The notes beneath the pieces were generated by a model. The model was not told where the DNA came from, did not search any database, and worked only from the letters and a program-made list of their open reading frames with translations. A stretch of DNA of 64,000 bases. Origin: Collybia mongolica (lineage: Eukaryota; Basidiomycota; Agaricomycetes; Agaricales; Clitocybaceae). The stretch spans positions 806,001-870,000 of the forward strand of contig JAAXNY010000017.1 of the NCBI GenBank assembly GCA_013420905.1, written 5' to 3'. The position numbers were made by a program, and so were the translations under genes. Shown here in pieces: positions 14,651 through 24,889 of this stretch (positions are counted from its first letter, which is position 1; each line of letters opens with the position of its first letter).

Positions 14651-15001
14651 GAGTCCTTATGTTTACATATGTAAGTAACTCGTTCATCATCCTGGGTTTG
14701 CAGGGAAAATTTAGTGTACCTAACAAGATCTAGTGTTGTTTTTCCCATGGTTAGTAATTTTGAAGTGTTCCGAGAATTCATTAGAACATGATCAGTAAAC
14801 ATTTTGAAGTACATCAGTAAGACTTTGTAGTTGTGGAAATATTTTTCTAACTGTGGGAATCAAAATTAGCTGATGTGCGGATTTTGAGCAAAAAAAGCAA
14901 CTGCTAACATGGGCTGCATTTAATAATATAAATTCAAGTTAATTGGTCTTTTTCTTGGGATATCTCAAGAATTAATTAATAACTGTCCACTGCATAATCA
15001 T

Positions 15002-15057
15002 GCTTACATTTGTCAACTATGCGGTTAGAGCTAACAGCGTAGTTGACAAATGTAAGC
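15002..15057. repeat. 56-bp near-perfect palindrome (long hairpin)
   Basis: The arms GCTTACATTTGTCAACTATGC and its inverted partner pair over 21 bp with one mismatch. The loop itself contains a smaller inverted repeat (GTTAGAGCTAAC). It sits at the left edge of the tandem-repeat array. It could be an element terminus or a cruciform-forming site. No gene is adjacent. Confidence 0.8.
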
Positions 15058-15089
15058 ACAATTACAAGAGGCTTGTTCCGCTTTGGGTC

Positions 15090-15836
15090 AAACTTTTCCC
15101 ACAATACAAAACATTGCATATCTCAACAATGACAAGACCTATGGACACAATTTAAATTGCTACTACTAGATATAGTGAAGGGCTACCCAATTGGTATATT
15201 TATATGTGTTTGTATGTGTTTGTACACCATCAAATATCATGATCAAAAGTAGCTCTCTTACTACAAGCATGTTACAAATGAATATCAGGTTTGTGTATGA
15301 CTTTGCCACACAGCTAGCCAAACAAACAATACCATCAAAGTTCCCACACTATAAATCATTGCATATCTTAACAACAACAAGGCCTATGGATGTAATTTAA
15401 ATTGCTAGTGTTAGATATGGTGAAGTAGTGCCTCATGTATGTGTTTATATGTATTTATATTTGTTGGTATTTTTCTAAACATTATCAACATCATTTTTCT
15501 TGCTACATATTACAAATGATTACTAGTCTGTATATCACTTCACCACACATCTGGCCAAACAAACAATAATACTAAAGAAATTTCCCACAATATAGATGAT
15601 GCATATCTCAGCAAATACAAAGCTGATGGACATGCTTCTACTAGACATTGTAAAGGAATACATGATATGTTTGTTTATATGTATTTGTAGTTGTTTGTAC
15701 CCTTCCAAACCTTATTATCAACAACAACCTTTTTACTACATATTACAAATGAATATGATCTGTATATTACTTTGCCAACATCTGGCCAAACAAACAATAT
15801 TAATGAAGTTCCCACAATATAGATGATGCATATCTC
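15090..15836. repeat. tandem repeat array, units about 225-245 bp
   Basis: Three to four diverged units are each marked by TTCCCACA-A-TATA, GCATATCTCAAC-like and GCCAAACAAACAATA motifs; unit starts are near 15097, 15341, 15587 and 15811. The array is AT-rich, without coding frames or CpG. It is cut off at 15836 by LTR copy B, in the middle of a unit. Confidence 0.75.
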
Positions 15837-16088
15837 TGTTAAAGGTGGAAGCCTAGAGCTGGAGTCCTGAGTAAGAAACTTGTATATTCACTAATATAAG
15901 TGAGTACTAACCTGGAGTCCTGAGTAAGAAACTGGGGACTCCAGAACAAGCTACTCTACACCTATATACCTGTAGGAACAATAGTAGAGTACAATAAACA
16001 ATGGAACAATAGAACAATAAAACAATAGAACAATGAAAGAAGCAAAACAATACCAAGCTAAGCTATATATTACAGGTCAATTCTAACA
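15837..16088 (-). mobile_element. LTR family 1, copy B
   Basis: An inverted copy of the LTR, running from TGTTAAAGG (15837) to TTCTAACA (16088), long form with the internal GTTAGT...CAG segment. Its left neighbour is the tandem array and its right neighbour is the inverted N-terminal half of the helicase gene. The flanking five bases differ (atctc / ctggt). In element orientation its upstream flank is ACCAG, which is the downstream flank of copy C at 18820, so the two LTRs share one target duplication although they lie 2.5 kb apart and in opposite orientation. Confidence 0.9.
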
Positions 16089-17288
16089 CTGGTATCCATT
16101 GAGTACCCGGACAAAGTGATGACAGTAGTAAATAGTGCATGATGGGGCTATGAAACGTCCCCCTAGCAGCTTCACTGGGTGTTTGGGTAAACAGAAGCAC
16201 AAGCAATGCCCTGACCTTTACCTGGACCTCTTCAGTTGTTTCCAGTGCCCCATCCTGGCCAGATACACCATATGAAGAGAGAACATCTAGCTCATCATCT
16301 TCATCCAAACAAACATTGTCTAGCATTTTGTAGTCTACAAGGAGTTCTTCACCTGTGCCTGTTACAGATTCATCTTCCCCCTCTTCTAACTCTGCAGTGG
16401 TTGGAGGATCAAAAACATTGATCAACTCATTTGTTGCCTTTTTAACATTGTCTGATAGATTAATTTTGTAGTCCCCAAGTTGTTCCATAACTGCACAGAT
16501 ACACAGCATCAAGACCCCAGTGAACACACAAGAGTACTTGTCATGCGTGCTTTGGCCAACATCAGAGTGATGGCACTGATAGGTTATAGAGTGCTTGGTG
16601 CCAGGTCATGTACCAACTAAGCATTGGAGGTAGTAGCTATCAATCCCTGCCTGCATAAGAGCCAAGAATGCATGGATGTGTCAATGGATATTCCCAAATT
16701 TGGGGTCTTTTGCACTGTATACCACCAGTGGTATAAGATCCTCATGTGGCAGGCCTTTGATTTGCTGGATCCAGCACTCCTTATGCAGAAACTGGTATAG
16801 AATCCAGTAGCTTTGTGGTACTGTCCCAGTGGTGTTCAGATACTCATTCATCTTGGCTCCAAAGGTGGTGGCATATGTACCCCAATGGGTCTGTTTTACA
16901 ACAGTAGTAGGTCTGGGGGCAGTGACCAGGAACCAAGAGCTGCTGCTGTTGTCAAGAAACCACTGCACAGTGTGCAAAGTACTGCTCCTTTTGCCATCAC
17001 CGCAGTGTCTGTTGAACATTTTTCTATCTCCATAGCATCTCCTACAGCTGGAGCATTTAAGGTAACCAGAATGGGGTGGTTTTAGGCCAAAAACAGGAGG
17101 GACAGGTGCAGTTGGATGTACCAGCTTATAGGTAAGGCCAGGGAATGAAGAGAAAACATCACCATCTAGCTTATCCTGAAGGTCAATTGGCGCATGCAGC
17201 GACTTGTGGTGCTTTGCAATATGTGATCAAATTTTAGTATGGTCAACCATACTGCCGCACTCTATACATATTATTATCTGATACCGTG
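16089..17288 (-). pseudogene. OrsD-type zinc-finger / helicase gene, N-terminal half, copy 1 (inverted)
   Basis: The minus-strand reading matches plus 34130-35335 closely. It includes HTKI (near 17240), the region from CSRCYGDR-like residues, HKECWIQQIKGLPHEDLIPL and the acidic LEEGEDESVTGTGEELL. It is the N-terminal part of the protein whose continuation, in opposite orientation, begins at 18821. The left end is the LTR B junction, and the right end is cut by Helitron module 2 at 17289. A stop codon after FGNIH (plus 16680) is shared with copy 2. It is part of a dismembered gene and cannot be functional here. Confidence 0.8.
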
Positions 17289-18376
17289 TTACAAGTTCTT
17301 TAGTTTACTAAAGATGAGTTCTTTATCAACCCAGTTTTCAGGCAAAAAGTTGATTCATTAATTCATTCATTCATATTTCAACACTGCAGGAAAATATTTC
17401 CATAATGGGATTTTTCTTCTCTTATGGTTTTTTACAGCATTTCTCCACAAATACAAAGTATTGTGACATGATTTGCATGTATTTGGGATGCTTACATAAT
17501 GCTTTTGATGATGCCATCAAAATTATGCATATCTAATATTTCAAAGCATTGTGTTTCAAAATTTATTTTGTGTTTTTCTCCATAGCCAGTAAAGCTATTA
17601 ACTTTGTTTTTATATGGTTGGAATGTACAAATATGGCTCTACAATTTTCTTGTTGAGCATATTTTTCCCAGTCTATTTTGAGTGAAATATCAGAAATGTC
17701 CAGATTCAGCTAGTTTTGAAGGTCTGTGTGTTATGTCAGGGGTGAACAAACATCTTATAACAACAATGACCCTGACCAAACATGACCCCTGTGGGAAATT
17801 ACACTAAACATTGGAATAATCAACAACTACTACTATATTTACCTGAAATACAAATAAAATTGATTTCTCTATTTATTGACACATGTCACATGATCTATTC
17901 CACCACATAAGTATACCAAATACATGATGACAATCTGAATGCTTATTTAGTGTACATGATCCTGGTAAAAGTTAGTTCTGATGGTTTTTGTGTTTTCTCC
18001 ATAACCAGGCAAGCTATGGCATTGGGCTTTGTGCACAGGCATTGCTTGTATACTTGGTAACATTTTCCCATGGTCACATGACCTCTATAAACTATCATCT
18101 ACATTGTTTCTAGTCATTTTTACAACTTCCTGAATGTGGAATGGACTTATTTCTCCTAAGAAAAGAAATAAAGAACGAGTACCTGCCACACAGTGTGTTG
18201 GCCCACTCCACCCAAGTTCCTTACATCCTTTGGTAGCACAATTTTTACCCAGTCTGCCATTTTTTCTATGGAAGTTACAAATTTTTTTGCAATCATCAAC
18301 CAAAATGAGTGCCTCAATAGCACTATGAGACATATATAACCAGTAACCAGTATTACCACAGATTGTTACCTTCAAG
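17289..18376 (-). mobile_element. non-autonomous Helitron module, copy 2
   Basis: An inverted copy of module 1. The terminal hairpin lies at its left end (TTACAAGTTC, then CTTTAGTTTACTAAAG). It is inserted within the helicase N-terminal half, at a point corresponding to CAATACA/CGG in the intact copy near 34133. It contains an ATTC microsatellite (17350-17371). A minus-strand open frame at its far end (18375-18085) has no recognised domain. The right boundary is approximate. Confidence 0.65.
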
Positions 18377-18638
18377 GCTTATCCCTATCCCTATCCCTGT
18401 CCCCACTGCCACACTTCAACATGGATGCCCCAAACCTCCCCTGCTGAACTGTGTTGCTCAACTGTTTCTACCATGTAGCTGAAGGGTCACTAGATGCACA
18501 GGACCACAAGAATTTTGTAAGACTCCTGGTCTCCGGTATCTACAATGGGGAACAGTATGTCATGGATCCTCTTTGCCATAGAATATACAAAGAGGAGTCA
18601 TTTGAAATCATGTGTGATTACAATTCCCTTCTTGGGAT
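18377..18638 (+). pseudogene. unidentified coding fragment ending at LTR C
   Basis: An open frame from about 18451 reads LLNCFYHVAEGSLDAQDH and continues to DYNSLLGI before the LTR. The codon pattern looks coding. The fragment begins near a CCCTAT repeat (18382-18405) and is truncated by LTR C at 18639. I do not recognise it; the DYNSLLG ending is reminiscent of transposon-linked basidiomycete proteins, but this is only an impression. Confidence 0.3.
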
Positions 18639-18820
18639 TGTTAGAATTGACCTGTATATATAGCTTAGCTTGGTATTGTTTTGCTTCTTTCATTGTTCTA
18701 TTGTTCCATTGTTTATTGTACTCTACTATTGTTCCTACAGGTATATAGGTGTAGAGTAGCTCGTCCTGGAGTCCCCAGTTTCTTACTCAGGACTCCACCT
18801 CTAGGCTTCCACCTTCAACA
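18639..18820 (+). mobile_element. LTR family 1, copy C (short form)
   Basis: Runs from TGTTAGAATTGACC (18639) to TTCAACA (18820). It lacks the 52-53 bp internal segment present in long copies. Left flank GGGAT, right flank ACCAG. The right flank joins the C-terminal part of the helicase gene and duplicates the flank of inverted copy B. No polypurine tract precedes it, unlike copy E, so it is not the 3' end of a complete element. Confidence 0.9.
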
Positions 18821-21800
18821 ACCAGTCTCCGTCATCACACAGAGGATTGCTGCCAGGTTGTTTTTTGGTTGTTTGACTATGGCCTGGATCTTGCACCAGG
18901 ATATGGCTCTAGATTGGACTCTTACCCTGCACATGTAAGTTGTTATACCCTTAAAGTCCTTTGTCCATCTAATGATCTCTTTAGGGCATTTGAAAAGGTT
19001 GAGCGTTTCTTACTGGAATGCACTGAAACACCCATGCCCAACCTCTATATACTCCTCAGAGGGTTGGCTGGTCTTCATTCTGCAGAACAAGGCATGCTGC
19101 TATTTAATGCTCCTGACTTGTTGGGGAGATGTGCTACATTTGGTGAGTATACTGTCATGCTCAACAATCTCAAGGCTGTCCATCTCAGCCTCATCAATGA
19201 AATAAGCACAGAGATGGATTTGCTCCTGTTCAATGACCTTTGGTTCATAATACCAGATGAACAACCCATTTACAATGAACCTAGGGAACACAGACCAGGG
19301 TATAGCTTCATCACAGATTCCAGAAATCCTTGGATGAGGCAGCAGTCTCTTATACAGCATATACTGGACACACCTCATCTATTTTCATGGTACGCCTACA
19401 TTGACCACACCAGTGGCGTTAAGTGGCTTCCTGGAGCATGTGCCGCCAAGATGGAGGAGATTTACAATTTGCAGATGAAGCTATTTGCAGCGCTCTGTTT
19501 GACTTTCAGAGAGCCAGCAAGAGGAGTGGAGCTTGCATTTCATCTGCTGTGTAATGTGGGTGGAGGCTCAAGCAGAAATGTATTTGTGATGTTTCAGATA
19601 TTCCTTTTGCAGCGATCATACGATAAAATGAGCAACAGTACTGGTGTTGATAAGGATATGGTCCGAGTACCACTACCTAAAGTTGGGAGACTCTGGATAA
19701 GGTTTCTCATTTTTCTACAGCCTGCATTCTCAGAATGGCAATTCCATCTACGCCCCAGTATGCATTTTAATTCTGTCCATTATCTTTTCGCTGGACTCCA
19801 CAAGCCCGTCACATCATACAACCTTTCATTTCAGCTTGCCAAGGCCACCAAGGAATGCCTTGGTGTGAAAATGAACCTTCACATCTACTGGCAGTTCATG
19901 GCCTTCATAACCTCCTGCAATGCTGAGGTGTTTGAAATTGCCCAGGGTAGTACCTCAGCAGCTCATGCTCAGTTAGGGCATTCGACCCAGATGGACAAGG
20001 ATCACTATGGGCACGATGCACATTTACCCCAAGGACTAGCCCACAGCACCTTTATGAGCACCGCCTGTGTGAGCACTGTATTCCATATTCTTTGTGGGCA
20101 CACTCCTGAGTTGATGGAGATGATTGAGGTTGGGAAAGGTCCCATTTTAGAAGTGGCAAGCGTCATTTGGAACATTAAGCAGCCAGTGTCCAAAATCTGA
20201 ATTCCTGATGATCGGCCGTCAGGATCTGGACAATCAGCCCTGATTGTCCAGCCTTTGAACTCAGCGAGGTCACAGACGCGCTCAAACGCCTAACTGTTCC
20301 CAGTTTTGATTGCACAATCACACACATTGGTCATCAAGTTGTACTCTCCGCATTCTACTTCAGTCAAATCCAATGACCTGCAGCAAACAGTGCATGTCTG
20401 CACACACCCATATGTGCTTGAGAAGCTCTGCCAATTTATGCCAACACTGGGCCTAGACCTTGGTTTCACTAATGTGCAGCAGGCTCAAGTCACGCAGCTA
20501 ATGTGGGAAGGGGAGAGGCATGTTCTCTATGTTGCACCGACGGGTCCCTTTTCTGCATTTATTTTCAAGGACGCTGATCCTCATGCTACTGTACAGGATC
20601 TGGCAAGTCGACACTGGGTTTGTTATGCACTAAGTATTTGGACGAAGGGAAGAGTACTGTCTGGCTGCTCCTGTTGGTCTCTATGCACAAGCAGTACCTT
20701 TGAAGATCAGCTACCCATGAAATCTCCTGCGAGACCTGGTCTTGCCTGACTTCAGAGGTAGCCCCTCCACTCAACGTGCTTCTTACTATAGACCAGACGG
20801 AATACGAAAGTTTTTGTGGGTTTATTCGGACACTCTTAGCCTGGAAGTGACTGGCTCGTATCATTGTGGACGAGGCGCATATGGTCTTGACTCATGCGTC
20901 ATTCAGACCAATAATGTATATCCTTCAGTGGATGGGTGGCCTTGGAGTGCAGATTGTACTGCAAACTGCTACCATGCCCCCATCCCTTGTAGACAAACTA
21001 TATGATGCATTCGGTATCACCTCTGGCTTTGTTTGTAGGATAGCCACTCCCCGCCCCAAAATTTCATTCAACGTTGTGCGGAGAGCCACGTCGGTGGAGG
21101 CAGCGACATGCCAGGAATTCACAAGGATTATCGAAGAGCCCGAAACCCAGCGAATCCTCATATTCTGTAGAAAGAGAGCTGAGACAACCTACTATGCAAA
21201 CCGGCTGAACATTTCCTTGTGCTCTGCCTCGATGAACCAAGGAGAAATTAATTTGCTTTTGGAAAAATTTTGAGCTGGTTCCATGAGGGCCATAGCGATG
21301 ACATGAATACTCGGGGTTGCACTTGATGTCCCTCAAGTGACCCATGTACTGCATGCAGGGCTGCCTGTAGATGCTGTTGCCTTCGTTCAGAAAGTGGGGA
21401 GGGCTGGTAGAGTTAGGCCGTTCATGAGGGCCTGGAGTATCATTGTACTGCTGTTGTTTTTTGATGAAAAGCTATTCCCTAACCCTGATCCATTTGGGGC
21501 CTGCCTGCTACAGCGATCATTGTTGGACAACGAGCTCTGTAGACGGATAGCTTTGCAGATGTTCCTGGATGGCATGGCAGTACCATGCTCTATGCTTGAT
21601 GGGAATACACACCTCTGCGACGTATGCCAAGTCACATCAAAGTCACAACCGCAAAACCACAAGGCATCGCAATTTCCTATAAATATTCTCGATGCAAAGC
21701 CTATTGGTGAGCAAAGGATCTCTAGGGAACCTAAATTTAACCTAATTCATTTATCCAAGCCACTGGCCTTGACCTTCCTCCTGCAACAAACATAGGGCTT

Positions 21801-24800
21801 AGACTCACCTCAGTCCATTCACGGCTCTCACTGGGCCAAGATATTGTTTCAGAACAGTACTCCATTGCCGTTTCGCAAGCCCATCGGTTGGTGGAACATT
21901 TTTCTACAGCCTGTATTTGTTATTGGGCACACAGGAGAGAAGACCACACCCATGTTTACATACACTGTACACATGGTAATCCTGGCAATGACACTCCACA
22001 GAGGTTTGCTATTTGGCGGCACCAGGTGACCTTCCCCTTGGGGTTTTGCTACCACTGCGGTCTCAAACAGCAGGTGCAACCCGGGCAATCCTCTTGAACA
22101 ATTTGATCTTACTATTCTTAGCTCCGCTATCAGGCCGGCAAAGGTGGGATGGTGTACATGCATAGTTTTGCCACAGAGAAAGAAACGCACTGCCACTATG
22201 AACATACCATTCTACCACTCGCATTTACCGTCATGGCTACCCCACCCCTGGCCGAAGAAGTCATGAAATCCCCACTGTGAAATGAGCTGGACTTGGAGGA
22301 TGAGACATTCCCGTTCATGGAGAGGATACTGGAGAAGAACGGCAGCACAGGTCTTCCAAACCTTGTCCGACTTCTTTTGTTCTTTGCCAATAGACACCTC
22401 CCAGTGGAACCCTGTTAACTTTTTGGTTGACAACAACCCAGTCCTTTGCCTTGATTTTTGTTCCTTGAAAATGTATCCATACATATAAATGTTTAAATCA
22501 ATGGCATTTTTTTTTTCAATTGACCCTTGCTGCATGGGGTAACTCGGTTGAAGACTGGGGTCAAACTGAAAAAACCCTAAGTGGATGATTTATGAAGATT
22601 GACATTATGGTTTTTTATTTTTACCCATGGCTTCTGCTGTATTGTAGCGCCTGTCCACGTTCAGTGGGGCTTTTGGCTACAGACTGGGGTCCAGCTGAAG
22701 ACCTTTCATAAAAGATCTGCAAGGGGCTTCTTTTCATCTAACATGCCTGTCAGTTTCCGCCATCCTTCTGACAGGCCGCCTTCTAGTGCATCATCCCTAG
22801 GCTTGTGAATATGGGGAGGCCTTGAAAAGACTTTCAGAACGACCTCCTGCCAAACCACCCAACCAGCGCCCTTTTGTCTCTCCCTTTTATTTTTATCAAG
22901 TCCCCCAATGGATTCAATCGCTAACCCTACTGGAAAAGCAGAGCAGATCATGATGGAGTACTCCTACACTGAGTCACGTGTCGCAACCTTCACGGTTTCA
23001 GTCTATGCCAATCCGATCAACAACTCTGTCAAATGCCCCAGCTGCACTAAGCACTTGAAAAATAAAGCGATGGCACAGGTGGTCTTTCCTTTCTTTTCTC
23101 GAGTATGAATACTGACCAACGCTGCCCAGGAACATGGCCGCCTATGCCCTAGGCCACTGCATACACTTGCCCTCCCATGGGCCTTTAAACGCACCAAGTT
23201 TGTCAGCCCATCCATCGAAGAGCCACTTGACAAAATGTTGGTGAAGCTCAACTACCCCTTACCAGACAGGAAGACAAAGCTGCGCATGTTGGTGTGGGAG
23301 ACCTCGGGAGCATTTACATGCCCTGGTTGCAAGAATCGGTACTGGTTGAACATGGAACTCTGTGTGAGCCACCTTTCATTCCAACCTGATTCCTTTTTTG
23401 ACCGTATACCTACCAGACACACACAAATTGGTGCCCTAAGCCCCCATTAGAGCTGCTCCTGCCCCAACAACCCCACTACTGCAAAACAACCAGCACACCG
23501 GACAAGGCCATGGTCCTACTAGATGAGAAGCTGGGGGTAGGACATGGGCAGCCCGCCGCCACCTTGCAGCGTTACACGGAGGACCAGACCAGTGGAATGA
23601 GCACTGCAGTGAGGCCTTCCCCCGTCAACAGTGGAATCCTGACCTCTGCAGGTGTACGTACACACCTCTTCCTAACATTTCCTTACTAATACTAGCCTTT
23701 TGCTAGGAATTGCTGTGTACACCAGCTGGACCTACATCATGTTCTGCGAACTCCACTGAGAAATTCTCCCATGCATCCTTCAATTTGCAATTGAATATGC
23801 TACACAATATTCCTTTTGCAGATATACCTGCAAGGCCCCTTGGAAAGTAGGGAAGGTCTTGCACTCTCCCAGCACGCCTTGAACCCGAGGTGGAAAAGCC
23901 ACGGTATACCGCGAAACAGCCCCCGCAGCTTCAAATCAGAGAAAGCCCTGCATCCCTGGGTGCATCACCATCCTTGCGGGCATCTTGGAAACCAACCGTT
24001 GCCCAACCGACCCCATACGACTGGCATCCACCAAGGAAAACTGCCAGCAAGTCAGGACACAGTCAAAGCTCGCCACCATTGCATAGTGCAAAAGGGTTCC
24101 CCTCATTCCGCCCACCACCACCTTCCGAACCGCTTGTAGTCGTTGGCACTGCACAGGCAGTTCCGGTACAATGCCAGGTGCACACACACCCTTTAGGCCA
24201 GTCTAGCCACCCACCATCTGACCTTCCCCTGCTGTCTGACCACGGAATCCCCAGACTCAACCCTGGAGATCTTTCAGACTGCCTCGAAATTTTTGGTCAA
24301 CAGTGTATCACCTGCTGGCTGAATGCCACTGGCACTAGTTCCAGCCATACACTTTCCAACTGCTGCAAACACAAGGGGACGGGATTCGACCACAAGTTTT
24401 CAAAATTCAAAATCACATTGAGCTACAACTGTTCCAAGTACTGCTTTGCCTGCGGTATCCCGCAAGACATAAGTACTCCAGTATCTATACTCCCCGTAGG
24501 CTTTTAATAGCACTGTAGTATCTCGTACCACACCCCAAAAGAAAAGGAGTGCACTTCCACCCAAGATACAGGTATGGATTTCGCATGTGCCTGTTCAAGG
24601 ACACGCTCCTGCCCCTTTCATATTTCGTCTGGAGTTCTCCCAAATACCGCAAACACCTGGTAGGAGTTTTTGGAACAGCCGGCTTAGATTTCACTCAAGT
24701 CAGTCTCAAAACATATGCCCAGTGGCTCACCGGAGAGATTAAGGACCAGGGTGCGGCACTGGCACCGCCGATGCTTGTCATCCTGGATGCTTTTGTCAGG

Positions 24801-24830
24801 ATCAGGGGAAAACCTTTGCGGCACTAGAGG
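18821..24830 (+). pseudogene. telomere-linked-helicase-type gene: recombinase-like region, RecQ helicase, C-terminal zinc region (broken)
   Basis: A long open part (to 20200) continues the OrsD-type N-terminus. Its end shows QLGHSTQMDKDHYG, resembling the C-terminal boxes of tyrosine recombinase-like domains in fungal RecQ-like proteins. The helicase follows in shifted frames: a damaged Walker A (VAPTGP instead of TGxGKS, near 20540), DEAH at 20860-20880, ILIFCRKRAETTYYA, and motif VI as QKVGRAGR (near 21390). Downstream, CITCW...CKHKG...YCFACGIPQD (24305-24470) is a Cys-rich domain typical of the end of these proteins. The next exon (24549-24827) fits as the C-terminus. Several frameshifts and stops. 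Related genes are often subtelomeric. Confidence 0.75.
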
Positions 24831-24889
24831 AGGGTGTATAGGACAGCATATGTACTAACCACAGCAGTGTCACAGTTTTTTTTTTTATT

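Larger units (their letters stand above)
13435..14850. mobile_element. 1.4-kb composite bounded by inverted repeats of about 150 bp
   Basis: The left arm (about 13435-13592) and right arm (about 14645-14840) are inverted copies of one another, roughly 85-90 percent identical by eye. Shared motifs include GTTTACTGATCAT and ACCCAGGATGATGAA. Between them lie a Copia integrase fragment (minus), a telomere-like tract, and a fragment of the helicase gene (minus). No transposase is present. It may be a MITE-like element that received insertions, or the product of a rearrangement. The left arm starts exactly at the end of Helitron module 1. Confidence 0.55.

Noticed and set aside
15090..15836. Possible CRISPR-like repeat array
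   Set aside because: Units are 225-245 bp, diverged and AT-rich in a eukaryotic transposon context; not a CRISPR array.
15837..18820. Full-length LTR element with LTRs B and C as its ends
   Set aside because: Opposite orientation and an interior made of helicase and Helitron pieces; the shared ACCAG points to rearrangement instead.
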